A DNA stretch of 64,000 nt from Hemileia vastatrix (Eukaryota; Basidiomycota; Pucciniomycetes; Pucciniales; Zaghouaniaceae), in contig JASXTE010000002.1 of the NCBI GenBank assembly GCA_030280995.1, forward strand, positions 42,818,683 to 42,882,682, in the 5' to 3' direction. The position numbers and the translations under genes were made by a program. Positions 11,582 through 23,285 of this stretch are shown here, in pieces. Positions within the stretch are counted from its first letter, which is position 1; every line of letters starts with the position of its first letter. The notes under the pieces were generated by a model that worked only from the letters and a program-made list of their open reading frames with translations, was not told where the DNA came from and did not search any database.

Positions 11582-13093
11582 TATAGTACACATCTTACAA
11601 AGACGCAGAAAAAGTCTCAGGAGTGCAGCAGAGTGCTAAATTCTCTAAAGCGCAACAATAGGGTAACCAAGAAGGATTGTTATGGAAGTGCAACTAAGGG
11701 GTCTTCAAAAGCACAGGAAAAGATAGACTCTCTGTGCACACTTTTTTAGTGGCAGTATGGATATACAAGCAGCAACAATCAAAGAAAAGGCGGAAGTGTG
11801 TAATGGACTATAGGGCAGGACGATAGTAAGTATTTAAGGAAGCTACAACTAGTGCTAGAAGCATAGTATAGATTAAGGAGTATGCTGCAATAAGAGAGGG
11901 TATGAGTTTCACACTTAGAGATATGCAAAAAACTTTGAATTCAAACTATAATTGGGCATTGATAGCAGAAAACTTTACAGGAAAAGGTATCACTAAAAGA
12001 ACAAGTGGGTCAGTGATCAGTGCTCAATCAATAGAAGATAAGAAAGTAAGACTTGAAGAAGGGGTAATTACTTAGCCCAAAGGGTTTCACAATTAGTCGA
12101 TACTCACATGGAAAGCACAGGTTATTATAATAGGTATGAGAGTCAGTTCAGTACCTAATATATAGTTAATAATATCAAGGAGTATAGGGTATGTATGGAA
12201 AGGTAAAGCATTGAATGCTAATAGTAGAGTTACAATAATGATTCAAGTGCTATTAGTACCAGGACTTATGCTAACCACTGTACATAGATTACTGAGATAT
12301 TAAGACACCATTTGATAATTTTAAATTAGTGTTGAACTTGTTTAACAGAACCTATAGGGAAAGAAACATAGGGAAAAGGCACTGAATTTACAATATATAT
12401 AAAAGGACAAACACTTTTATAAGGAGGGTGGTATAGAAAGTGGTGAAGTTTAGTATAATAAATAGAGAGTATAATAGAGTTATTATTTGTAGAAAAGAAT
12501 TTTAGATATGTTTCATTTTCTTTGTTCACATTAGGCATGCATACCAGAAGTAGCTCTGTAGAGTTATTTTATTGCTACATTAAGGATAGTATTAGATAGA
12601 TCATTTCAAGAGGGAGTGACTGAGAATACTGGCACTTACTGAGAATAGATCTACCCAAAAGATTGATAACTTATATTAAAAAGTATTATTTCTTTCTTCA
12701 AAAAAGTTCTCTATTAACCAATTCTACTTTCTTTCCCCAAAATATATAACCATACTTATAATAGGGTGTATCAAAGTTAGAGATCTTCCATTTCAAAACG
12801 CCTCTTTTTTCCACCAAATCAACCATGATTATTTTTTAAGGTATGCCATCCTGTGCCCTCAAAACATATTTTTACTGAGAATTAATGTCATTCTTGTGGC
12901 TTTCTTTTTGTGCTGTGAAATACCTTTTAAATATTTACAAATTTCTAACTTTGATACCCCCTAATACGTGCTTTCACTGTCTTTAAATATTAGAGTGTCA
13001 AATACTTCTTTTTAAATTAGTTTTAGAGAGGAGAACCAACCAATTACAGATTGTGTCTATAGCTTAGTATTATAGAACGTTTTTCTTCCTACA
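11582..13093 (+). repeat. 3' LTR of element H (with MITE insertion)
   Basis: Direct repeat of 6769-8078, starting TATAGTACACATCTTAC after a purine-rich ACAGGGAGAC tract and ending CTTCCTACA. Excluding the 200-bp MITE at 12763-12962 it is about 1312 bp, compared with 1310 bp for the 5' LTR. The two LTRs differ at many sites, which indicates an old insertion. Confidence 0.82.
12763..12962. mobile_element. 200-bp MITE with AGGGTGTATC ends, AAT duplication
   Basis: Left end AGGGTGTATCAAAGTTAGA, right end TCTAACTTTGATACCCCCT, flanked by AAT on both sides. The other LTR of element H shows the empty site, so the insertion and the 3-bp duplication are proved by comparison. The ends and target resemble elements C, D, E and A, so it is probably mobilised by the same transposase group. 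No coding capacity. Confidence 0.9.
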
Positions 13094-14399
13094 TTGCTTC
13101 TATTCCCCTCCTCCAAATACCCCCTTACCCCCTCATCCCAATTTGTTTATTAATGAATGATTTTTCTCAATTGTTTGTTAATTAATGATTGATTGATAAA
13201 ATTTTTTCATTCACTAGTTTAATCATTAGTGATTTGACTAGTTAACAAACAATTTTTTTAATTGTTTCATTATTTAAAAAACAAATGATAACAATTGTTC
13301 ATTGTCAAATGAAAAGGTGGGGGGGTAAGGGAGGGTTGGTTGGGATATATTAAGGGGACCAGCGAGGGGATTAGAGTGGGTCTAGGGGTGGTTTGAGGGG
13401 TGGTAAATGGGGTTTGGAGGGTTCTGAGGAGGGGTTTTGGAGAGGGTTGGGATAGGGGTTTGAAGCGGGTGTAGGTGGGGATTGAGGAGGGTTGATTGAT
13501 GAGGTTTCAGTGAGGGTTTGGGATGGTGTTTTGGGGGTGTTTTGGTGAGGATTTGAGGGGTTTAGAGGGAGTTTGGGGTGGGATTTGGAGAACTTTTACA
13601 AGGGTAGAAAGGGGACTAATGAGGGAGTAATGAAAAAATAATAGAAAATTTTTACAGGGACCAATGAGGGTGCAATTAAAAAATTAACAGAAAAGTTTTA
13701 TTAAAATTTAATTTTTTTTTGTGCAGAATTAACCAAAAAAAACTTGACAAATTTAAGTAAAGTAATAAATATTCTTATTAATTTTTTGCTGAAAATCTTT
13801 AAGGTCATTTAATTTATAGAATGTGAGTTTTTAATTATTAAAAACAATTATTTTTTGATTTTTTTTTGGCCAGTAAAAAATTTTTTCAGAAAAAAAATGT
13901 CTGTTTCTTCTAATTCAAGCCTTACACCTCTAACTCCATCATAATCTTCTTTATCATCTTCTTGAAATTCTACTTCATTTCAATCATCAAAAAAAAATTA
14001 CAGAAAAATTTTCAAAAAAAGAAAATTTGTCCAAAATTTTTTCTTAAAGAATAAAATCTGTTTCATCTGATTCAAGCCTTATACCTTTATCTTAATTATT
14101 ATCTTTTTTATCATCTTTTTCAATCTCTACTTCATTTCAATCATCAAAACAAATTTCAAAAAAATTGTCAAAAAAAGAAAATTTGTCCAAAAAAAAATTC
14201 TGAAAAAATAAAATCTGTTTTTTCTGATTCAAGCCTTATGCATCTATATTCATCATTATCTTCTTTATCATCTTCTTCAATTTCTACTTCAAACACTTTG
14301 AAAATAAAAAATGATGATCTTATCAAAATAAAAGAATCATAAAAAAATATACTTGAATATTTTATTTGGGCATATATCAAACATCAAGTATTATAAAAC
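13094..14399 (+). other. Element E segment with pyrimidine and G-rich tracts
   Basis: The pyrimidine-rich tract of E resumes after element H (13094-13140). An AT-rich part follows. Then 13317-13600 is strikingly G-rich on the plus strand, with many GGGG and GGG runs. Poly-A/T-rich DNA follows, including three degenerate repeats of a TCTGATTCAAGCCTTA block (about 13905, 14060, 14220). No gene is recognised up to the oxygenase remnant. Confidence 0.6.
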
Positions 14400-15330
14400 A
14401 AAGTCAATAAAAAATAAAAATCCCAAGAATTTATCTGAAGATATCAAATATCTAACCTAACTTGGAGATGATGAAGTTAAGGATGTAATCAGTTATAATT
14501 TTAAACCTCAATTTATTTGCAAAAATAATTCATTCAATGGAATCAAAGATGAATCCTTTATTTAACTATCTGATCTCATTACAACAATATATCAAACGGC
14601 TTTTATTTGCTTACCAATAAGGAACAAGATTTTTTTGGTGGTATCATGATTGGTTTTGGATGGAGACCAGGATTTATTAAAGGATATTCTCTTGGCAATT
14701 ATGATAATTTTTATTGATTAATTCTTAATATAGTTCACTCATTTTAATTCTACAGGCATCTATTCTTTGCTCAGAAATTTATCTAAAGCAGAAATAGATA
14801 ACGATTTTTGAAAATGGGACTCTTTACTTTCCTTTAATTCTTTTCTTGCTCTTTGACTTAAAAAACTCTGTAATAAAGCTTTTCAAGAAAATCACAAACT
14901 TGAAACCAGAGTTGGAATTCCAAATCGGTGTGACTCAGAATGGGAAGAAATTAGCAATGAGTATCTATTTTCTTTGAATTATATAATTACTCATTCTGGA
15001 TTTCATAACAAGATACATACTGATTTGAATGATGCAAATTATTTTTGGGGATTATCTCTTATATCAATCCTATTACTGGACAACCTATTCCTTCACCTTC
15101 TAAAATATAAGTAAACAGTTTATATTTCCCAGGTAATAGGTGTAAAATCAATTTTGGAATAGGAAATGGAATTATTGAATCAGTTTAAAACTCTTTTCAC
15201 AATAATCACTAAACAAAAAAAGCTCCTCCAGGTTTGGAATCTTGCCAAGACTTTCCTCATTTTGGCTGCTTGTTCCAAATAAGTTGAAATCTAATCCAAA
15301 GGATAAAAAAGGTAAAAAGATAAAGTAAAA
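14400..15330 (+). pseudogene. Tet-like 2OG-Fe(II) oxygenase remnant of element E
   Basis: Frame-corrected reading gives the layout of the Tet-like 2OG-Fe(II) oxygenase family that is expanded in basidiomycetes. An N-terminal block FFGGIMIGFGWRPGFIKGYS (about 14626-14685) comes first. A helical region with ENHKLETRVGIPNRCDSEWE follows. Then comes the catalytic strand THSGFHNKIHTDLNDANYFW, whose HTD (15016-15024) fits the iron-binding HxD. The distal His lies in NNH (15207-15209) just before KAPPGLES and a closing PHFGCLFQIS block. The family oxidises 5-methyl pyrimidines in DNA in characterised members; activity here is an inference. There are stops and frameshifts throughout (for example at about 14687, 14816 and 15185). 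It is co-oriented with the transposase and convergent with the SANT-like gene. Confidence 0.68.
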
Positions 15331-15659
15331 GAAATAAATTAAATAAAAATTTAGGTAGATCAAAAAAGTATGGGGATTTGTAAAGTCATCAAATATTTTT
15401 TATTCTTTCATAAATTTTTAATAAATAAATCTGATATTTCAATTTACTAAAATAAAGCAATAAGCCAACAACCTTGTGTTGTATAAATGCTAATCATGAT
15501 AAAATTAAATTTTTTCATGGGTTTCCTCTTGCCTATACCTGTGGAAAGTCCCAAACTTAGTCTCTAGACTTGGTCTGCATTTTGGCTTGAGGAATTGTAA
15601 TTACTTTAAATCTACTGAATTTAATTTATCTTATTTATTCATTTATTAATTTATGGAAT

Positions 15660-15825
15660 TATATTAAATTTTGGTGATTTTCATCCCTTGCTTCAATAAA
15701 ATTCAGGGGAGGGTATTGCCAAATTTTCAAATCTGAAAAGGAAAATTGATGACTTAGATAAATTTGGTGATACCCACCCCTTGCTTCAAGAAAATGCAGG
15801 GGAGGGTATTGCCAAATTTTTTAAA
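15660..15825. repeat. Tandem hairpin sequence between convergent genes (element E)
   Basis: Two tandem units, about 15666-15727 and 15760-15820, each fold as an inverted repeat. The second has arms AAATTTGGTGATACCC and GGGTATTGCCAAATTT around a CCCCT/AGGGG pairing and a short loop. Related hairpins are at 31538-31600 (element C) and 38719-38965 (element D), always between the oxygenase side and the SANT-like gene. Confidence 0.8.
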
Positions 15826-16663
15826 CAAATATAAAATTTTGATGACTTAGATTTATTTAGAAAATAAAATTTGTGGTGATATGATAAAATTATGTTGGTG
15901 ATGAGGATTTTTGCTCAAGTGTCAGTATTATTTTACCATCTGTAAATCCAAAAGTGTAATATTTTAGAGTCCAGTAAGGAAAAATGGTGTTATCAGAATG
16001 TCATGATATAACTATTTTTGATAAGATTACAAGTAAATCTCAAAGTCCTTCCTCAACCATTAACCAAATAAACCATTAATAAATAAAAAAGTCAAGTAAT
16101 TTTTTAATGTCCTCATATGATTGGCCATTTTTTATACATTCTGTAATGAATTCTTTTTTAAAATAATTTCTTATTTTTCCAATTCACAACTGGCAATTTC
16201 TCTTTGAAATTTGTGGTCTTTTGTTTTCTCCAAGAGAAGGTGAGCTCTTTCCATCTCCTCAGACTCAAATTTAGCCTTTTCAAAATTTTATTGAAGTAAA
16301 AAAAATTTCCTCTAAATCTAAAGACTTTTCATCTTTCATTAGAATATGATCAAACTTCATCTTCTCAAATTCAAGGGAATTTTTTACAATAGAGGATTTT
16401 GCCGAGAAAATTGAAAAGAAAAAAATAAATATTTTATTAAAGAAGATATATAGTGACTGAATCTTACTTATAATTTTTTCTAAAAATAATCATCAACAGA
16501 GGAAAAAGAGGTGGTTGAAGTATTACAACATTTTAAAAGATGGTTCAAGTTCATTGAAGTTGAATCGCAATGCTTTAGTTTAGATTTTGAGCTAGAGGGT
16601 TCATGAAGCTCATCTAAAGAAGCTTGTAAAGCAGAATTGTCATTTATGGAATTGTTATTATTT

Positions 16664-17415
16664 TTATAAATTTGAGTTTGAGTAGGAGGAGACTATAGAA
16701 GAAAGAATGAGCAATTTAGCAAATAATTTAAGATAAAAGAGAAAGTAAAAATACATTAAAATTTTGGGGCTATAAGGACTCAGATGTACTCTGAAATAAC
16801 TTTTCTGCTTGATAGTCAGGATCATCTTCAAGTGAACTATGTTTAGAAGCTGGAGGGGATTGATCTCCTTGAGATTCAGGTTGGTTGGGGTAATTATTGG
16901 CTTTTTGAGATCCAGAGGGCATATCCTTAGTAATATTGTGTATAAACCAAGGGTTGACATCAACTCAGGAACTGAAAAGATTATCCATTTCCTAATAGAA
17001 AGGACACATGACCTTGAGCTTTTTGTAAACAGCAGTAATTCCAATCTCCAAATTATCATCAATACCAAAGCCAGTGAAAGTGTAAGCAAAATGAGCCTTT
17101 TTATGTTTGGATTAATAACCTTTGAACCTCTCCTTCATTTGCTTAGGATTGATGTTAATTCTCCCTTTTATGTTTACTTCATTTTCCATTAACAAGAAGC
17201 CAATGACCTTTGATGAAGGTGGACGTCCTATTTTGGTGGAATTCTCACATGCAAAACATACATCATAGTTTGATTAAATTTTGAGGAAGTTGATGATGAT
17301 GAGATAATCTTCTGTTTTTAGCTGTCCAGACTTTAATTTCTCCTGTGAGGGGCTTGCATTACAGGAAGAACTTTTTTTGCATTGCCTTTTGAGTGTTGGA
17401 TTTTATGGGAGGCAT
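16664..17415 (-). pseudogene. Myb/SANT-like DNA-binding protein remnant (element E)
   Basis: From ATG 17415-17413 (MPPIKSNTQKA) the minus strand gives, after one frame change, a conserved block: DYLIIINFLK, then GRPPSSKVIGFLLMENEV, then KGRININPKQMKERFKGY, then a FTGFGIDD motif. An acidic C-terminal region follows. The spacing of hydrophobic and aromatic residues and the STGFGI-type motif resemble Myb/SANT-like proteins that accompany PIF/Harbinger transposases. That assignment is by pattern. Elements C (33078-32367) and D (38175-38549) carry clear homologues on the strand opposite to the transposase. In-frame stops (after FLK, after KGY, after PFY) make it a pseudogene. The role would be binding the transposon ends or helping nuclear import of the transposase. 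Confidence 0.6.
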
Positions 17416-17603
17416 TATGAAACTGGTATGTTACAAAAAAAGAGGTTAAGATGTTGAAAATATAAAAAAAGAAGGAAAAAAATATGCCTGGTTAAAATGT
17501 TGCAGTAAAATTTTTCAAATCTCAGTGAGGAGTGTGTGCAAAGGATAGATGAGGGGATGGAGGTCTGCATGTCTCATTTTACAGGGATGGGGTGGGAAAG
17601 GAA

Positions 17604-20600
17604 GGGATTTATCATTGGAAATGATATTCTGACTAATTTTGGTGTGAAATTAGACCCTGATAGTAATATTTTTACAATTGTCATTAATGGTAAAAGAAAA
17701 TTTAAAATAAATTCTTTTAAAATAGTCTTACACATTGAGTCAGTGATAAATATTCCTTGCAAAGGTAGAGAATCCAATGAGATGGAACTTCTGGAAACAG
17801 AAATTTCTAAATCATAATTTGGCACTCAGATAAGTGAAACTGAGAAGACAAATATTTTGGACTTAATTAAAGCATTTCCAATGGCTTTTGCAGATGGGAC
17901 CAATGAAATTGGCCTTGTAAAAGATCATGAAATGAAGATTAGTTAAACCTGTGATATGGATAATATTTCTGCTAGTCTTAAAAAGAAACCACACCCTTCT
18001 TTACTAATGAAGAGGAAAGACATAGAGGATAATATTAAGATTTTATTAAAAATGAACATTCTTGAGTAGGTTGAAACTACACCAAAATATTGTGTAATAT
18101 CACCAGTGCTAATTTCTTATGAACAAGATAAAGCATGACTGTGCAGTGATTATAGAGCATTAAATGCATTTACAGTAGATGATATTTACCCCTTGTCAAG
18201 GATTTCCTCTATACATGCTACCCTTAAAGGTGCTAAATACATAAGTTGCCTTGATTGAAATAAAGGGTACCATCAAATTCCTGTTGAAAAGAATTCACAG
18301 AACTTTTTTTGATAACAACACATATGGGAATATATAAATATGTCAGGATGCTATTTGAACCAAAAAATGCTTCTTCAGTATTTCAGAAGTTAATGGATAT
18401 AACATTCCATAATGAAATAATTGAGGGATGGTTAATGGTATACATTGATGATATCCTTGTGTTCTCTAAGACATATGATGAACACTTAATCCATTTAAAG
18501 AAGGTATTTCAGAAGATGGATGTAATAAAAATGACCCTTGCACTGAAAAAATGTTAATTTGGGTTTGAGTCTTTAAAAGTGCTTGGTCATATTGTATCTG
18601 GCTTACAAATATGTGTAGACCAAAATAAGGTGGCTGTAATCAAGAATATTAGAATTCCTCAAAATGTAAAGGATGTACAATATTTTCTTGGTATGTGTGG
18701 TTATTATAGACAATAAATAAATAACTACCAATTAATTGCTGCACCATTGACCACACTGATAAAGAAATAAGAAGCTATCATTTGGAATAATTAAAGACAA
18801 CAAGCTTTTGATAAGTTGAAGGAATGTTTGATGAAAGTACCTATCTTAGGATTACCAGACTTCCAATCACCATTTGTATTTTATACTGATGCAAGTTTTA
18901 TAGGTTTGGGTGCTGCTTTGCATCAAAAACAACTTATTGAAGTGAAAATGTTAGAAGTAGTAATTTGCTATATTTCACATACTCTAAGAAGTAGTGAATT
19001 GAAATTTGGTGCTACTCAACTTAAATTTTTGGCAGTAGAATGGGCTCCTGAGAAGCTACATTATTACCTTAAAGACCAAAAATGTGAGTTAATAACTGAC
19101 TGTAGTGCAGTTAAGTCACTCTTAAACATGAAAACTCCTAATAGACATATGTTTAGATGGAAATCAGCTTTACAAGAGTACAGAGGACAGATTATTATTA
19201 CACATAGAGAAGGAACCTTACACTCTAATGTAGATCTTTTATATAGAGTACCTTTACCTAATATTGGTGATAATCCTGCTTATACTCCTAAAACAGAGAT
19301 TATTAACATTTATGGCATTTATATTGTAGATCTTGAGGATGAACTTTTGCAATCAATTCTTGATAATCATGCTTCAGATTCTAACTTGAGTAAACTTACT
19401 ACAATATTAAATGATTCATCTATTTCTTCAATGGGTGTTTTATTAAAAACATTACCACAAAAGTATAAGGAAGCATTAGAAAAAGGAAAATTTTCCATTG
19501 AGGATGGTTTTATATATTACATGAAGAAATTAAGCAATGTAATTGTAATTCTCTCTCCAATGAAGGAGTTAATATTAAGCATATGTCATGATGATATATT
19601 AGCAGGTCATTTGGACTTGCATAAAACATTAAACAGAGTAAAAAACACAGCTTGGTGGATTAACATGTCTGATGATGTTCAAAAATATGTTGAGAAATGT
19701 GATTCTTGTCAAAAATCTAAAAGATTAACAGGCAAAAGAGCTGGTCTATTACAACAAATTAAGAAACCAAAAGCTCCATGGGAAATAGCTAACATGGAAT
19801 TTGTAACAGGTTTGCCAATAGCAGGGCATAAGAATTATAACTCCTGCTAGGTAATTGTAGATAGATTTAAAAAAATGTGTAAATCTATTCCTACCCACAA
19901 AGAGGTTTCTGAAAAGAACTTGGCTTTTTTATGGTGGACACAGATGTTAAATATAGCAGGTTTTCCAAAAGAAATAGTTTCAGACATAGATCCAAAATTT
20001 ACTTCTGAGTTCAGGACATCACTTATGGATGTTTCTGGTTGTAAATTAAAGCTTTCTACAGCCCACCATCCACAAACTGATGGGCTAGCAGAAAGAATGA
20101 TACAAACTTTAGAAAATATGATAAGAAGATATTGTGCTTTTAGTCTTGACTTTAAAGACAATGGCAAATTTACGCATGATTGGGTAACCCATATCCCAGG
20201 TTTTGAATTTGCATACAATAGTACAGTACATTCTGTCACTGGAAAAAAGCCATTTGAGTTATAATTGGGTTATGTGCCTAATACTCCTGCTAAAACTCTT
20301 AATAAAGTACCTAGAATGGATATCCATCCAGGTACAAAATCTTTTTTTCAGATGCAAGAACTATGCAGAAAGAATGCTCAAAAATGTATAAATAAGGCAT
20401 TTGAGTATGAGAAAAAAAGATTGGATAAAGCCCATAAAAAGCAAATTTTCAAAGAGGGCTATGAAGTCCTTATTTCTACACTGCATTTTAATTTAAATGG
20501 TAATGTTAAATTAAAGGATCCACTCATTGGAACATTTTTAGTAAAAAAGATGGTTGGTAAAAATGCTGTTGAAGTTATTCTATATGCATCATATGATAGA

Positions 20601-20876
20601 AAATATCCAGTATTTCCTATTTCTCTTATAAAACCATACCATTCTAATGATACTGCTCTATTTCCAAGAATATCAGGAAGCCATAAAAATCAACCTGAAG
20701 AGATAGTTTAAAAGGCAGAAATATAAAAGATACTTAAAAAGAGACACTTTACAAAAGAAAAGGGAGTTGAGTATCTATTAAGGTTTAAAAATAAATAAGG
20801 TGAATATGACCAGTGGATTCCAGAAAATTAAATCTTTGATCTTAAAAATCTCTTGAAAAAATTTAAATCAAAATAA
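17604..20876 (+). pseudogene. Pol (RT, RNase H, integrase, chromodomain) of element G
   Basis: Domains in order: RT with SCLD.NKGYHQ (18246-18275, containing a stop) and the YIDD box in MVYIDDILVFSK (about 18437-18472); RNase H with FYTDAS (about 18880) and ITDCSAVKS (19093); integrase zinc region CHDDILAGH and CDSCQ (19585-19720); catalytic block ANMEFVTGLP, where the first Asp is Glu; SDIDPKFTSEF with the second Asp; AERMIQTLE with the Glu. A broken chromodomain follows (VEYLLRFKNK, stop, GEYDQWIPEN) to the TAA at 20874-20876. More than ten stops plus a frameshift near 18305 inactivate it. Ty3-like chromoviruses use the chromodomain to target heterochromatin (family knowledge). Confidence 0.88.
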
Positions 20877-20991
20877 TACTTTTGAATTCAGTATATGCAT
20901 CATAGAAAATTTAAAAAATATTTTTCTATTCACTCCTTACTTATTAATTAAAATGTCTTAACATTTTTTTATTGTTTTTTTAATGAGGGAG
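20877..20991 (+). promoter_or_regulatory. 3' non-coding region and polypurine tract of element G
   Basis: The purine-rich AATGAGGGAG lies directly before the LTR start, as in element F (AGAGTGAGGGAG before TGTCAG). Confidence 0.6.
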
Positions 20992-22168
20992 CTTCAGACT
21001 AGCTATCCCCAGGACTGAGTAATTCTTATGTTTAAAATAAGATAACCTTAATTAAATTAAAATTATATCTTAAAAATAAGGTTAAAATACTTATATATAT
21101 GGTGATAATACATATATATATAATTATTACACTATTATATGACTTATAATAGTTTAAATAGCATATCCATAGCCTAATAATAATTATTAAGGTTTTAATG
21201 GAGTCATAATATACTTATCTTAAGTGATATTAAGTAATTATAGACATTCATAAGCTTATATGTATACATAAACCTCATATTCAGTGAAATATGTAGTTAT
21301 ATTACGTATACTTAGTTGTATAAGTGGGTTTTAACCTCTTAATAGCATTTAAACTTTATTTTTATACTTATTTTAGGTCATATGCATGTATTAAGTGGAC
21401 TCAAAATGTCTAAGCAAGCATATACACCTTTTTCAGGGGCATATATCCAGTTTAGACAACTTAATCTGATTCCTTTTATAGATTTTCACAGATTTATGGG
21501 CTGGTATATCATCACTGGGTAAATATGAATGCTTGGGGATGCTATTAGGGGATTGGACAGTTAATTTGGTTCCTTGATACGCTTTGTTTTTCATTATATA
21601 CTCTTTGGATGAGTTATTTTACTCGTTTCTTTATGATATCTGCTTTTATAAGTTTATTCTATTTATTGTATGGGTCTGTGGTATCATTAATTTTGATGGA
21701 GGGTACTTACTTGATGTCTGGGTGTTCAATCTTCTTGAAGTAGACGCCATGGGGAGGTGATGGGACCTCACAGTGCTGTAATTTCTGGGGATAGCAGTGA
21801 CATCATCTGGATTGAAGGTCTGTGCACTCCAGTGGATTTTGGTATAAGTAAGGGAGGATTTGACAGGTTATTAGACATAACTTACTTACTACACATCAAA
21901 TAAACACTATTAAACAATTATTTTCATATATAAATATATTATAAAGCATTTATTAATTGATATTATTTTTATATAAGCTATAACTATATTTTGTTTGTCT
22001 ATTTTCCACCACTAGCACACATTAAATCCAAGTATTATGAGTTTACATTGAGAATAACTACATTATTAGTCTTTTCCTGATGTTTAATCACTAAATCATT
22101 TATTAATAAGTAGAAGGACCATTAATATTTACTGTTAAATCATACTTAGATACTAGCACACACTGACA
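20992..22168 (+). repeat. 3' LTR of element G
   Basis: Begins CTTCAGACTAGCTATCCCCA (a decayed TGTCAG start) and ends CACTGACA before element E resumes. It is about 1.18 kb and AT-rich. The CCAGGACTGAGTAA near its start recurs at 27700, indicating a related LTR there. Confidence 0.6.
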
Positions 22169-22248
22169 ATAACTGACACCAATTTTTGCAATAAGTGACT
22201 TTTTTGCAAAATATAAGTGCTGATTTGCTTTGAAATCTGCACTTAAGT

Positions 22249-22280
22249 TAAGTGCAGATTTTCCAGAACTGAAAACCCCT
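22249..22280 (-). repeat. Right terminal inverted repeat of element E
   Basis: Ends CCAGAACTGAAAACCCCT and is followed by AAT (22281-22283). It is the inverted counterpart of the left end at 3229. Confidence 0.82.
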
Positions 22281-22283
22281 AAT

Positions 22284-22560
22284 AAATAGAAAAAATGAAT
22301 AAAATAACTCAACTTTAAATATTAATAATTGAGGATCAATAATTCCAATCAAATAGATTTAGTGTTTTTTTTCCCTGTTCTGCTTAGCACATAATTTGCT
22401 TATCTTTTTCTTTCGGATATTGAGGCCTTCAAAAAGTTTATGATGGATACTTTCATGAAAAACATTGATTCTATTTTTCTCTTGTAATTTTCTCTGAAAA
22501 TCTATATTATAGACTGTTGAATGATCATTTATCATTTTAAGAATCCTCACTATTTTTTCA
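22284..22560 (-). pseudogene. Tc1/mariner transposase, N-terminal half (split gene)
   Basis: The minus strand reads VRILKMINDHSTVYNIDFQR, then INVFHESIHHKLFEGLNIRK, then KKISKLCAKQNREKK. This is the helix-turn-helix linker region of Tc1/mariner proteins that precedes the first catalytic Asp. The polypeptide would continue into the DES block at 3207. Element E separates the two halves and both are on the minus strand. A GTTGAG-type donor near 22313 and the TTGTACAG acceptor at about 3208 suggest that the insertion lies inside a small intron. Stops show it is dead. Confidence 0.75.
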
Positions 22561-23285
22561 CATCAAGTTTGTATGGTCATACAAGTTTAGTTAAAGATCA
22601 GGTAAGTGATAAATTCCTTACTATTTTTGTATAGATTCATCAAGTGGAGCAGAAAATTACAGGGAATGTGTGCATCATTTCATAATATAATTTGACAGAG
22701 TGTTTGGACTTCTAATGTAGTTATGACAACTTTCACCTTCAATTTCAGATTGCACTTGAGATGTACCATGGGTAAAGGAGCTAGAAGAGGAGATTAAAAG
22801 AATGAAATGAAAAAATAAGTGAGTACTCAAAAGAAATAAAAAAAAGAAGAAAAAATACACCATAAAAAATAGGTAGTCAGATATGGGATGTAAGGCAGCC
22901 AGGAATGTGTTAGGAGGCAAGAAAGGATGATATGAAAGGTGCTTGAGGATAGGATAGGAGGTTGTCAAAGATAGGATGGATGGGTTGAGGGAGAAATCAA
23001 ATTTTCAGGGAGGATTAAAGCTTTGAATCAATAGTAAGAAAGTTCAGGAGCTCAGTCATGGACTTGTGCCTAATTCAGCCTAATGCAAAACATGTCATGT
23101 TTCTCCATAAAGTCTCTGGGTAAAAATACTTGACTTAAATAAAACTTTTTTCAGAAAGAGTTTTAAAAATAGCTTAGCCGTATTTGAGACAAGAAATCCA
23201 CAAGCTATTCTCATAGTGCCTGTTGATAAAATATTTATTTCTTTGAAAATAATGTGAAATTATGTGATTTTTGAAAATAGCTTCT
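22561..23285. other. No gene recognised
   Basis: AT-rich DNA upstream of the split Tc1/mariner gene. A short minus-strand frame at 22675-22968 is a low-complexity phenylalanine-rich peptide with no family signature. Part of it may be the decayed 5' end of the Tc1/mariner gene. Confidence 0.45.

Larger units (their letters stand above)
6769..13093 (+). mobile_element. Element H: LTR retrotransposon lacking pol
   Basis: Two direct repeats of about 1.31 kb (6769-8078 and 11582-13093, the latter enlarged by a 200-bp MITE) bracket 3.5 kb. The interior begins with a tRNA-primer-like TGGTGTCCCAACAGTGG just after the first LTR. It then has a decayed gag (8311-9982), a CACTA-like MITE, and an intron-bearing gene on the opposite strand (10367-11423). 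I see no reverse transcriptase, RNase H or integrase motif, so this is a non-autonomous or pol-deleted element. Flanking TGCT-containing bases on both sides (6766-6769 and 13095-13098) could be a worn target duplication. It is inserted in the pyrimidine tract of element E. Confidence 0.75.
17604..22168 (+). mobile_element. Element G: 5'-truncated Ty3-type chromovirus
   Basis: The element lacks its 5' LTR, gag and the protease active site. It starts abruptly in the protease-RT spacer (FIIGNDILTNFG) and runs through RT, RNase H, integrase and chromodomain to a 3' LTR (20992-22168). Element E sequence is joined on both sides (17480-17603 matches 45810-45925 of element A, and 22169 onward matches 45976 onward). 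The truncated retroelement therefore replaced a stretch of E. The proteins are similar along their length to element F at 54.7-63.2 kb, the same lineage. Confidence 0.8.
3229..22280 (+). mobile_element. Element E: composite 19-kb PIF/Harbinger-type DNA transposon
   Basis: The left end begins AGGGGGTGTCAGTTATGG and the right end is CCAGAACTGAAAACCCCT, an imperfect inverted match. Both ends continue into inverted copies of an AAGTGC-GATTT sequence. Each side is flanked by AAT (3226-3228 and 22281-22283). The insertion splits a Tc1/mariner gene whose two halves flank it exactly, which independently confirms the boundaries. Own segments are about 3229-4109, 5324-6768, 13094-17603 and 22169-22280. 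The rest are later insertions: a solo LTR, LTR element H and chromovirus fragment G. Cargo is a DDE transposase (+), a Tet-like oxygenase (+) and a SANT-like gene (-). Without the insertions E would be about 7 kb, compared with 4.8 kb for relatives C and D. Confidence 0.82.

Noticed and set aside
16839..17192. Plus-strand open frame of 117 codons
   Set aside because: Antisense shadow of the SANT-like remnant, which is conserved as protein on the minus strand in three elements.
19847..20239. Minus-strand open frame over the integrase of element G
   Set aside because: Shadow of the plus-strand integrase.
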